Below, piece by piece: positions 39,707 to 47,911 of a stretch of DNA of 64,000 nt (its first letter is position 1; each line of letters starts with the position of its first letter). The translations under genes were made by a program, and so were the position numbers. Source of the stretch: a virus; the IMG/VR virus record IMGVR_UViG_3300036851_000411, positions 1 through 64,000 of that record; one strand, written 5' to 3'. A model generated the notes under the pieces. The model did no database searches. It saw nothing but the letters and a program-made list of their open reading frames with translations, and was not told the DNA's origin.

Positions 39707-39716
39707 GATCCATGCA

Positions 39717-39753
39717 CGTTAGGGCACGTTAGGGCACGTTAGGAGTCGTTAGG
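39717..39753 (+). repeat. Four CGTTAGG words at exact 10-bp spacing
   Basis: CGTTAGG starts at 39717, 39727, 39737 and 39747; the first two units share GGCAC spacers and the last is preceded by AGT. The spacing equals about one DNA turn, so the words lie on one face of the helix, which suggests cooperative protein binding. Confidence 0.9.
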
Positions 39754-39888
39754 CATGGCCTCGGCGGCGTTCATGCCGTCGTCGGGGAGCGGAGCGGAGG
39801 GGGACTCACAGCCCCAAACCGGGCGCGGCTCGCGAGAGCCGGCATGACGCCCGGGGAGGGGCATCCGCGTTTACCGGAGAGACTCGTT

Positions 39889-40392
39889 ATGGAAGGCGAC
39901 ACATCGAACACCACCGTGAACCCGCTCGCCCGTCAGGAGATCGCGACCACGCAGCCCGACAACCCGCGCCCAGTGCCGGCGCTCTGGGACCGCTACGCGC
40001 AATCGGAAGAGGCGATCGAATCAGGCGCGTGGGTGGATCTCGGCGACGGCATCCGCGTCAAGGTCCGGTCGGTCCACTCGACGCGCGTGCGGAAGAAGAA
40101 CGCCGAGACGCTGCGGAAGGACCGGGCGAAGTATGCCGCGCGCGGGTTCGTCCTCGATCCGGCCGAGCAGGATGCAAAGGAGATCGCCGACGCCGTCGAG
40201 GTGTTGGTCGACTGGGAGGGCGTGACCGATGCGTTTGGCGAGGTCCTCGTCCCATCGCGCGAGAACAAGGAGGAGATTTTCAAGGCGCTCCCGCCGTTCC
40301 GTCGCGATGTGCTTGCGGCGGCGGGGATGGACGAGACGTACCGGGCCACCGCGCTCGCCGGTATCGCGGGAAACTCACGGCGACCCGCTTAG
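39889..40392 (+). CDS. Tail assembly chaperone, short form (G-like)
   Basis: A 167-residue protein. ATG 39889 is preferred to 39844 because a GGAGAG site precedes it. It has VKVRSVHSTRVRKKNAETLRK and a helical end, and lies between tube and tape measure genes as tail chaperones do. Its last codons contain the slip site GGGAAAC. Confidence 0.82.
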   Translation: MEGDTSNTTVNPLARQEIATTQPDNPRPVPALWDRYAQSEEAIESGAWVDLGDGIRVKVRSVHSTRVRKKNAETLRKDRAKYAARGFVLDPAEQDAKEIADAVEVLVDWEGVTDAFGEVLVPSRENKEEIFKALPPFRRDVLAAAGMDETYRATALAGIAGNSRRPA

Positions 40393-40781
40393 CGCTCTTT
40401 CGCTACGGCGGGATGGCGAGCGCGCTCGAGATCGCCGAGCGTGCGCTGCGAAAGGGTCTGGCCATTCCGGAAGGTGTGGAAGCGGTACTCTCGATTCCGG
40501 AGCCGCTGCAGCCCTACTGGGACGCGTGGGACGTGCTCCACGCGGGGCGCCACTACGCGGCGGGTATGGCGGGTGCGCTGCCCATGGGGCTCGCGGTGAG
40601 TGAAATGCTGGCGTACGCGCACGCGTTCGGCTTCGCGGAGAGTGACGAGGATCTCGCGGAATTCTTCGACTATATGCGCGCGCAGGACAGCGGATTCTTC
40701 CAGGCGTTCTCGGAGCTCCACGGCGCGCCCGGGTCGGATGGTGGGCACGCGCAGAAACGACTCGGATCGCCGGAAGGGTAG
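39889..40781 (+). CDS. Tail assembly chaperone, frameshifted long form (GT-like)
   Basis: The heptamer G GGA AAC at 40368-40374 is in the right phase for -1 slippage (zero frame GCG GGA AAC). After slipping, translation continues as GKLTATRLALFRYGG and MASALEIAERALRKG to 40781, giving about 297 residues. A G/GT pair made by -1 frameshift is typical of siphophage tail chaperones. The downstream part could also start on its own at ATG 40413, so both modes are possible. Confidence 0.82.
40368..40374 (+). promoter_or_regulatory. -1 ribosomal frameshift site GGGAAAC
   Basis: An X XXY YYZ slip heptamer in correct phase, 16 bases before the short-form stop (40390-40392). Confidence 0.85.
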
Positions 40782-40926
40782 TGCCGGAGTGAGCAAGTCT
40801 GGCGAAAGGGTCCGCCGTTAAGCGGGCCACCCTGATCCAGGTACTACGCGCTCCGGTGCATCCGGCCGCTTGCGCAACCGCGCGGGCGGCGCCAGCCTTC
40901 CCGGGAAGCTCATCCGGGAGCGATGT

Positions 40927-41313
40927 ATGTGGGCATGGTTGGCGATCTTCGCGGGCGGGGTGCTCGCGGGCTATTTCGTCTGGCGCTTTACGACACGGAG
41001 CGGGAAAGCCCATAGCGCGCGACTCCTCGAGCGATCACAGCGCGCCGTCGGTTCCCTCCAGGACATCCGAGTTACTCAGGAACTGCGTCGGCGCGCACTG
41101 GAGAACGAGGCGCTCACGCGTAATGCTGGCGAGTCGCTCATCTGCCCGAAATGCGGATCCGAATCGGTCGGCGTCGGACGCCGCGGGTTCAGTGCCGGGA
41201 AGGCCGCTTTAGGCGCCCTGACCGCGGGTGGCGTGCTGTTAGGCGCCGTGGGCGCGGGGAAGGTCGAGAACGCGTGCGGCCACTGCGGTCACCGGTGGAG
41301 CCCATCCAGCTGA
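40927..41313 (+). CDS. Membrane protein with C-terminal zinc ribbon
   Basis: A 128-residue protein. A first hydrophobic span (residues 2-20) is followed by a basic helix, then CPKCGSES, a glycine-rich hydrophobic stretch (a second span) and CGHCGHRW, giving a split zinc ribbon. It lies between tail genes but has no tail-like features, so it is probably a cargo (moron) gene. ATG at 40927; upstream frame is not used. Confidence 0.7.
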   Translation: MWAWLAIFAGGVLAGYFVWRFTTRSGKAHSARLLERSQRAVGSLQDIRVTQELRRRALENEALTRNAGESLICPKCGSESVGVGRRGFSAGKAALGALTAGGVLLGAVGAGKVENACGHCGHRWSPSS

Positions 41314-41403
41314 GAGACAGTCGGTTCGCCGGGTAAGTTTGCACTGTCGTACCGCGCGCCGTAGGATTGTGTGTCTCTCACATTCAAACGGGACCGACGA
41401 CCT

Positions 41404-41838
41404 GTGAACGTGACATTTGCCCATCTGTGCGACTACGCGACAGTTTCGCGAGAGGGAAAGTTAAGCATGATGGGCATTTTTGACCGGATTGGGGTTCAGT
41501 CCCTTCCGGCCATGCACCCGCTCTTTTATCTGGCGTTCGAACTGGAGCTATTCCCGGCCGAGTTGGGCCGGCCATTCAAGCTTGCGATTCGACTTGCCGA
41601 TGCTGATGGGGGGAAGGTCCTCGAGACCGAAGCTGACGCAAAGATAGAGGGGCAGGCCAAGCCCGGTGATATGGTTCGCAGTCCGCAAGTGATTGCCTTC
41701 GCCGGACTTCCATTCCGGAAGGCCGGTCGGTACAGCGTCGATATCTTTCTCAACGGCGACCGCAAGTCAGGCGCGACATTCGAGGTCATCGCTGGCGCTA
41801 CCCAAGCCGACGTTTCACCGCCCGACTTACCGAAGTGA
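41404..41838 (+). CDS. DUF6941 family protein
   Basis: A 144-residue protein whose N-terminus (VTFAHLCDYATVSREGKLSM then MGIFDRI) matches DUF6941, a small bacterial beta-sandwich family of unknown role. GTG 41404 fits the family start. Base composition is clearly less GC-rich than the tail genes around it, a sign of recent transfer. First gene of a three-gene cargo operon. Confidence 0.75.
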   Translation: MNVTFAHLCDYATVSREGKLSMMGIFDRIGVQSLPAMHPLFYLAFELELFPAELGRPFKLAIRLADADGGKVLETEADAKIEGQAKPGDMVRSPQVIAFAGLPFRKAGRYSVDIFLNGDRKSGATFEVIAGATQADVSPPDLPK

Positions 41839-42101
41839 GCCGTTACGCGTCTGCTATCAATACGCTGACGGCGTGGCAATCCGATCCAGCCGGAGCTACG
41901 ACGGAGGCGGTGCGGCAACTCCTTCACGATATCGGGTATACAGAGGAGACGGCTGCCGATTACCGGACCGTTCTGTTGTTCTACCGGAAGGGATGGTGTC
42001 GTTGGACGCTCGTTGCGGGAACGCCTTTCGTTCCGGTGGGCTATTTGCAAGAGATTGCGAGCACGATGATTCCAATTCTTTCAGCTGAGAGTGATACATG
42101 A
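41835..42101 (+). CDS. Hypothetical protein of cargo operon
   Basis: An 88-residue protein, GTGA-coupled to the DUF6941 gene and ATGA-coupled to the HicB-like gene. It has a helical first half and aromatic strand (LFYRKGWCRWTLV). It could be the toxin partner of the HicB-like protein, but it does not look like HicA. Confidence 0.65.
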   Translation: MSRYASAINTLTAWQSDPAGATTEAVRQLLHDIGYTEETAADYRTVLLFYRKGWCRWTLVAGTPFVPVGYLQEIASTMIPILSAESDT

Positions 42102-42466
42102 CTACCTCCGGCATCCTTGGGGCGGCTCAACAGCCGATCATACCGGGCATGTTTGTACTCGGGGGATACAGGGTGGAAACGCGCGATGACGCGTATCCCG
42201 ATGGAACGGGGTGCGTGGTGGCAAAGCATCCGGACCTACCGGGTTGCGTTGGCTACGGGGCTGATCATTCGGAAGCCCTCCAATCGCTTGAGGCAGCGCG
42301 GTGCGCCTACATCACCAGTTTGCGCACACACGGGGAAGAAGTCCCCGCATCGCTGATCCTTTCAATTTCGGGTTCCGCGCATTGGCAGCTTACTGCGGCG
42401 CCGATGTGGACCAAGACCACGGTTAACCCGACGCTAGGGGCTCAGCCCGCGCTGCAGACCGCGTAG
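42098..42466 (+). CDS. HicB-like antitoxin-fold protein
   Basis: A 122-residue protein. VVAKHPDLPGCVGYG, then HSEALQSLEAARCAYI and GEEVPASL fit the HicB RNase H-like fold. No C-terminal DNA-binding part is seen and no HicA is next to it, so it may be an orphan antitoxin or an anti-defence decoy. Confidence 0.75.
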   Translation: MTTSGILGAAQQPIIPGMFVLGGYRVETRDDAYPDGTGCVVAKHPDLPGCVGYGADHSEALQSLEAARCAYITSLRTHGEEVPASLILSISGSAHWQLTAAPMWTKTTVNPTLGAQPALQTA

Positions 42467-42535
42467 CAGCTGTCCCACGAAGGTGCGGCGGCGTCCCGAG
42501 CGGGGCGCCGCCGCTCGTTGTTTCCATCTCGGGCG

Positions 42536-42561
42536 TTGAGTATATGTGATAATCGCATAGA
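42536..42561 (+). promoter_or_regulatory. Class I palindrome box before the tape measure
   Basis: TTGAGTA then TATGTGATAATCGCATA (42543-42559). The following GATTC, four bases and CGGCATG are the same in the box at 53582, so the short leader is conserved too. Confidence 0.75.
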
Positions 42562-42570
42562 TTCCCCGGC

Positions 42571-42597
42571 ATGCCTCGGCCGGAGCGCGCGCCCTGA
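42571..42597 (+). CDS. Eight-codon leader peptide before the tape measure
   Basis: ATG 42571 gives MPRPERAP and a TGA that overlaps the CTG of the tape measure gene (CTGA). It would couple translation of the leader to the non-standard start. Confidence 0.45.
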   Translation: MPRPERAP

Positions 42598-45500
42598 GCA
42601 CCTACACGCTCAATATTGCGATCAACGCTGGGCCGGCCCAAGCGGGCGGCCAGCTGGTCGTCCGCACGCTCGAGGAGATCAAGGCCGCAGCACAGCAGAC
42701 CGTCGCGGCGGTCTCGCAGTCGAACCAACTGCTCGGCCAGATCCTCGGTGCCGTGCAGACTGGTGCACAGCAAGGGGCCAACGGTGTCAAGCAGCTCAGC
42801 GCCCAGGTCTCCGCGCTCCAGCGGACGATGCAGAGCGCATGGGCGGTCGCCAAGCAGTGGCTCGCGTTCGCGGGGATCGGGCTCGGCGTCAAGCAACTCA
42901 TCGACTACGCCGACGGCTACCGGCTCGTCGAAGGGCGCATCAAGCTCACGACGAAGTCGACCGACGAGCTGCGCGCCGTCGAGGCGAAGCTGTTCGAGGT
43001 CGCCAACGCGACGCGCACGAGCTACGCGGCGACGGCCGATCTCTATTCGAAGGTCGCGCGATCGTCCGGTGAGCTCGGGATCAGCCAGCGGCAGGTCGTC
43101 ACACTGACGCAGGCCGTCGGCCAAGCCCTGCAGATCTCCGGTGCGAGCACCGGGGAGGCGACGGCGGCGACGCTCCAGCTCGGGCAGGCGTTCAGCTCCG
43201 CGCGCCTCAGCGGCGACGAGCTGCGGTCCGTGCTTGAAAATGCGCCGCGCCTCGCCAAGGCAGTCGCCGACGGCATGGGCGTCACGGTGGGCCAGCTCCG
43301 CACGTTAGGCTCGCAGGGGAAGCTCACTGGCGAAGCCGTCGCGAAAGCGATTCTCAGCCAGGCCGACGCGCTCAACCGGGAATTCAAGAGCGTCCCGCTC
43401 ACGATCGGCCAGAGCTTTACGGTTCTGGGCAACTACATCCAGCGGTACGTCGGCTGGTCGGACCGCGCGACGGGTGCCAGTGCGCTGCTGGCGCGCACGA
43501 TCATCCTGCTCGCGCATAACGTCGACCTCCTCGCCAACTTCGCGATCTACGCCGGGGTCGTATTCCTGCTGTATCGGAACCTGACACTCCTCACCGCCGG
43601 CATGGCGATCGCCCGGGTGGCGGTGCTTGCGCTCGCGGCGGGGAACTGGGCGGGCGTCGCGTCCACGTTAGGCCTCACCGCCGCGGTCAATGGGCTCAAG
43701 GCGGCCATCGCCTCGACCGGCATCGGGCTCCTCCTCATCGCGATCGGCGCCATCGCCGTGGCGCTCTACACGTGGTACCAGCGCACGAAGCAGCAGAAGG
43801 AGGCGCTCCGCGAGCTCTCGGACGAGATCAAGAAGCAGAAGCAGGCGTCCGACAGCGCGCGCGCCAGTGTGCTCAACGAGGCCGCGGCCGATCAGATCCG
43901 GCAGCAGCAGCAGCTCGAGGCGCTCCGCCGCAGTGGGCCCAAGGCACTGGAGCGCGTGCAGAACGTGCAGTCCGATGAGAACGCCGCGCTCGAGGAGGGG
44001 AAACGTCTCTACGGCGAGTATGTGAAGAAGTCCGAAGAGGCGGCGCAAGCCCGCGGCAAAGCTATCACCGTCGAGAGGGATTTCACGAAAGCGCTCGCCG
44101 GTGGCAACAAGGAGGCGCAGGCCTTCCTCCTTATCGCTGCCGAGACGGCGCTCCGGAAGCGTGCGGTCACCACCGAGACGGAGCTCGTCACGAAGGCAAT
44201 CGAGATCCAGAACGACCGCCTCGAGAAGGAAGCCGACGCGTGGGCGACGGTGGGGCAGGCCGTGCGTCAGGCACAGCGCGACGGCGCTGGGCTCAAGACG
44301 CTCACCACGGCGTATCAGAACGCGGAGACGCGGGCGCGCGCCGCGGCTGGGGCCTCTGGTGGCTACGCGCTCGCGTTAGGGAACGAGCTGCGCGCGATCG
44401 AGAACTACGTCAAGGAGGCCGAGCGCGCGACGGAGATCGGGGAGGCGATCAACGGGCTGTCGTTCGACGCCGCGGCGATCGTGACGAAAGAGATGAACGC
44501 GCGCTACAAGCTCGCCGACGCCCTCGACGAGCAGACGCGGAAGACAAAGGACCTCGCCCGACTCCAGGCCGAGGCGCAGAACCGACAGCTCAAGGCGACG
44601 CTCCCGTCCACCCCGCCCAAGAGCGCCTTTGCGCAGGCGAACGACGCCGAGGAGGGGGACATCGCGGCCCGCATTCAGGCGCGGGCGCAGGAGATGAAAC
44701 TCATCGTCGAGAACGTGTTCCGCGGCATGCAGGAGTCGGCGGCGCAGTTCTTCCTCAACGTCTTCACGCAGGGTATCCGCTCGTTTCGCGATCTGTTCAA
44801 CAGCATCCGGCTGCTCTTCCTCCAGATGCTGGCGCAACTGGCCGCCGCGAAGCTCGTGACGAAGCTGCGCGACACGATCCGCGCGCAGGTCGGCGGGGTG
44901 AGCGAAGACGGCCTGACGAAGATCGCGCCCACTTCGCCCGGGTACGGGACCGCTGCATCGAAGCTCGGGGCGGCGGGCCAGGTGGCCGGCGCCGTGGGAT
45001 TCGTCGCCTCCATCATCACGGGCTTCGGCAACACCCTCGCCAAGAGCCGCGACCAGGCGAAATACGGCGGGGCGGCGTTAGGCTTCGCCGCGTTCGGCCC
45101 GGTCGGGGCACTGGCCGGCGCCGCGCTCTCGCTCGCGGGGTTCGACAAGAAAGCGAAGGCCGCGGCGAAGGCAATGGCTGAGGCGCAGAAGGAGTTCGCG
45201 CGCAACCTCGACAGCTTCGTGGCGACGGCGTTCGGCACCGGCTCGGGGCTCGCCGACGCGTTGCGCGCGAATCAGCAGGCGCGGGACGAGCTCCGGAAAG
45301 AAGCCAACGTGGCGCTCTCGGGCAAGAAAAACGAGAAGGTCCGTAACCAGCAACTCGAGGAGATCGACACCGCGACGAAAGCCAATGCCGCTCGGCTGGC
45401 GAAGGAGTTCACCGACGGCATCGAGGCGCAGATCAACGCCCTCACCGGGAAGAGCGACCTCAACGCGCGGGCCGCGCTGGAAAAGGAGTACGCCGAGAAC

Positions 45501-46979
45501 CTCCGCAACGCCGCCGCGGCGGGCTCCGACGCTGCCAGGGTGACGGAACTCTACAACCTCAAGCTCAAGGCCCTCAACGACGAGGTGGCGCGCGCCGCGG
45601 CCAGCATCGGGGCCAACGTTGGCGCACGCGAAGCGTTGTTAGGCGGGCGGGGCGACGAGGCGCAGGGGATCGCTGCCAGGGAGACGGCCGCCGCCGCGCT
45701 GTTCGAAGCGCAAAAGCTCTATCAGGCCGGCACCATCAGCGAGGAGCTGTTCAAGCGACTCGCCGCCGTCATCGAGGGCGAGCTCAATCGCTCGCTCGAT
45801 CAGATCGCGCAGGAGGCGAAGCAGCGCGCTGGCGATCTCGAGGCGCGTCGGCTCACGGCGGCTGGCCAGACGCAGGAAGCCGACGCGCTCCGGTTCAAGC
45901 TCGCACAGGAGAAGGAACTCAACGACGCCGTCGCAGCCGGCACCTCGGCGGCGGAGATCGCCACGCTCCGATACGTGCAGGCGCTGGAGGCCGAGGCGTT
46001 CGCCAAGGCGCAGGCGCAGCAGAAAGCTGACGCCGCGGGCGAGTTCCAGGTGCGCGCACTGCTCGCGCAGGGCCGCACGCAGGAGGCCGACGCCATGCGG
46101 ATCCAGCTCGCCAACGAGAAGGAGCTGCGCGACGCGCGCGAGCTCGGCATCGAGTCGCTGGTGAAGGAGACGCAGGCGCTGGAAGCCGCCACGCGCGCTC
46201 GCGAGGCTGCTGCTGCCGCCGCCAACGCGCTGGCCGATCTCGAGATACGGAAGCTCCAGGCGGAGGGCCGAACCGCCGACGCCGATGCGCGACGGCTCGA
46301 TCTGCAGCAGGCGCAGGAGCGCGAGCAGTTCGCGAAACAGTTCGGCGAAGACTCGCCGGTCTTCAAGCAGCTGCTGGAAGTGCAGCGGTTGGAGAAGGAG
46401 CGAAAGACCGCCGAAGCCGCCAGCGCCCTTGCGGGGAGCACCAGCGCCGCTCCAGGCCCGAGTAATGGTGCCGTGGTGTCGAGTGGGTTCCAGGCGATCT
46501 CGCGCGAGGCGGGCGATCGGTTGGCCGACTACGGGCGGACCGCGCTCATCGTGTTCCGCGAAATCCGGCAGGATACGGCGACGCTCCCGAAACTGCTGGA
46601 CGCGTTCCGCGCCGGCCAGTTCCCGTTAGGGGGAGCGTTAGGCGGTCCGACGGCGGCACCCGCGGCGATCGCGCCGTCACCAGCTGCCAGTGCGTTCGCC
46701 CAGACTGCCACGACCGCCAGCCCGGGTTTTGTGTCCGCGTTCGGCGCGGGATCGACCGGAAGCACCGCTCCGCCGAGCACCGGCACGCACGGCCCGCTCA
46801 TCGGGCAGATCACATTCGACGTGGTGGTCGCCGCCGATGTGCCCGACGCGAAGGCGAAAGGGCAGGAGATCGCGGACGCCGCGCTGGAGCGCTTCATGGA
46901 GCGCATCGACGAAGGGCTCTTCGACCGTCTCGCTCGCCAGGACGCGGCGCGCGGTAGCACCACGCTGAGCATCCAATGA
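42594..46979 (+). CDS. Tape measure protein
   Basis: A long tail length ruler, 1461 residues if it starts at CTG 42594; the first ATG is at 42753, but the 53 codons before it (STYTLNIAINAGPAQAGGQL) look like a true tape measure N-terminus. Residues about 90-260 hold a tape-measure domain (VEGRIKLTTKSTDELRAVE, ATLQLGQAFSSARLSGDELR). Hydrophobic spans follow (about 305-385), then coiled coils. Near 1075-1270 a unit of about 70 residues (QTQEADALRFKLA type) occurs three times. Confidence 0.93.
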   Translation: MSTYTLNIAINAGPAQAGGQLVVRTLEEIKAAAQQTVAAVSQSNQLLGQILGAVQTGAQQGANGVKQLSAQVSALQRTMQSAWAVAKQWLAFAGIGLGVKQLIDYADGYRLVEGRIKLTTKSTDELRAVEAKLFEVANATRTSYAATADLYSKVARSSGELGISQRQVVTLTQAVGQALQISGASTGEATAATLQLGQAFSSARLSGDELRSVLENAPRLAKAVADGMGVTVGQLRTLGSQGKLTGEAVAKAILSQADALNREFKSVPLTIGQSFTVLGNYIQRYVGWSDRATGASALLARTIILLAHNVDLLANFAIYAGVVFLLYRNLTLLTAGMAIARVAVLALAAGNWAGVASTLGLTAAVNGLKAAIASTGIGLLLIAIGAIAVALYTWYQRTKQQKEALRELSDEIKKQKQASDSARASVLNEAAADQIRQQQQLEALRRSGPKALERVQNVQSDENAALEEGKRLYGEYVKKSEEAAQARGKAITVERDFTKALAGGNKEAQAFLLIAAETALRKRAVTTETELVTKAIEIQNDRLEKEADAWATVGQAVRQAQRDGAGLKTLTTAYQNAETRARAAAGASGGYALALGNELRAIENYVKEAERATEIGEAINGLSFDAAAIVTKEMNARYKLADALDEQTRKTKDLARLQAEAQNRQLKATLPSTPPKSAFAQANDAEEGDIAARIQARAQEMKLIVENVFRGMQESAAQFFLNVFTQGIRSFRDLFNSIRLLFLQMLAQLAAAKLVTKLRDTIRAQVGGVSEDGLTKIAPTSPGYGTAASKLGAAGQVAGAVGFVASIITGFGNTLAKSRDQAKYGGAALGFAAFGPVGALAGAALSLAGFDKKAKAAAKAMAEAQKEFARNLDSFVATAFGTGSGLADALRANQQARDELRKEANVALSGKKNEKVRNQQLEEIDTATKANAARLAKEFTDGIEAQINALTGKSDLNARAALEKEYAENLRNAAAAGSDAARVTELYNLKLKALNDEVARAAASIGANVGAREALLGGRGDEAQGIAARETAAAALFEAQKLYQAGTISEELFKRLAAVIEGELNRSLDQIAQEAKQRAGDLEARRLTAAGQTQEADALRFKLAQEKELNDAVAAGTSAAEIATLRYVQALEAEAFAKAQAQQKADAAGEFQVRALLAQGRTQEADAMRIQLANEKELRDARELGIESLVKETQALEAATRAREAAAAAANALADLEIRKLQAEGRTADADARRLDLQQAQEREQFAKQFGEDSPVFKQLLEVQRLEKERKTAEAASALAGSTSAAPGPSNGAVVSSGFQAISREAGDRLADYGRTALIVFREIRQDTATLPKLLDAFRAGQFPLGGALGGPTAAPAAIAPSPAASAFAQTATTASPGFVSAFGAGSTGSTAPPSTGTHGPLIGQITFDVVVAADVPDAKAKGQEIADAALERFMERIDEGLFDRLARQDAARGSTTLSIQ

Positions 46980-47107
46980 ACGGCGATCACGTGCTAGTCA
47001 TCCCGCCGATCGTACCTGCCGGCACGTCGATGGTCATCGCCATGGTGCACGACGGCACCGTCCTGTACGTCTACATCAACGGCAAGGAGGTGTTAGGCCA
47101 TGGCTGA
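46976..47107 (+). CDS. Tiny hypothetical tail-region protein
   Basis: A 43-residue hydrophobic, strand-rich protein joined by ATGA to the tape measure and overlapping the next start by 8 nt; it contains a GTTAGGC word near its end. Tight coupling on both sides supports that it is real. Confidence 0.6.
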   Translation: MNGDHVLVIPPIVPAGTSMVIAMVHDGTVLYVYINGKEVLGHG

Positions 47108-47897
47108 CCTCCTGCTGAGTGACGTGGATGTGGCGAGCTTCGGCGTCACCGTCTCGGAGTGGGATGGTGTACTGCCGCCTCCCGACATTTCGTACGCGAC
47201 CGTTGCGATCCCGGGCGTGGAAGGGACCGTGCTCGAAAGCGATGAGCCGATCGTCGCAGCGCGCTCATTCCGGGTGAAGGGCGCGGTGGAAGCGGCGTCC
47301 GTCGCGGCGCTTGAGACCGCGGTGCGTGTGCTCCTGCGGTGGATCCACCATAAGCGGCTCGTCGGGATCCGCACTGGGCACGATGCGACGAAGGTTGCCT
47401 ACGGCCGGCTCACCAAGTGCGACTTTCCGAACTATCCGCACCAGCTCGTGCAGCCACTCGTGAAGGTCGACCTCACGCTGGAGTGCCACGACCCGCTCTG
47501 GTACGCGGTGACGCCGACGGCACTCGCGTTCACAACGGCCACGCAGGTGCCGTTAGGCAGCTGGCGCGTGCGGAAAGGCGTGGTCCGACTGACGGGCGTC
47601 CAGAACACGCCGACCGTGAGCATCACGGACTGGAATGACGTGGCCGTCTCGAGCTTCACCGTAGCGGACAGCGTGCCAGGCGCGAGCGACTACATCGAGG
47701 TCGACGGCGGCGCGCAGAGCTGCATCAAGAGCGTGAGCAGCGTCATCACGAACATCATCGATAAGTTCTCGGGCGCGATGCCGGTGATCGACATCGCGAA
47801 CGCCAAGGACGATTTCAGCGTGTGGCCGAAGATCGCGCGGACGGCCGTCTCGGGCACGCCGGCCGGGCTGTTTACGTACGCGCCGACCTGGCTCTAA
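47100..47897 (+). CDS. Distal tail protein (Dit-like)
   Basis: A 265-residue protein between tape measure and spike, as Dit is. The first half (RSFRVKGAVEAASVAALE then HHKRLVGIRTG, VDLTLECHDPLWY) matches the ring-forming Dit domain; the second half is a strand-rich galectin-like extension. It forms the hub that links tube and tip. Confidence 0.82.
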   Translation: MADLLLSDVDVASFGVTVSEWDGVLPPPDISYATVAIPGVEGTVLESDEPIVAARSFRVKGAVEAASVAALETAVRVLLRWIHHKRLVGIRTGHDATKVAYGRLTKCDFPNYPHQLVQPLVKVDLTLECHDPLWYAVTPTALAFTTATQVPLGSWRVRKGVVRLTGVQNTPTVSITDWNDVAVSSFTVADSVPGASDYIEVDGGAQSCIKSVSSVITNIIDKFSGAMPVIDIANAKDDFSVWPKIARTAVSGTPAGLFTYAPTWL

Positions 47898-47911
47898 TGA
47901 GCGCGCGTTAG

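Noticed and set aside
42098-42466. A full HicAB toxin-antitoxin pair
   Set aside because: The neighbour at 41835 lacks the HicA size and its glycine-His core, so only a HicB-like fold is claimed.
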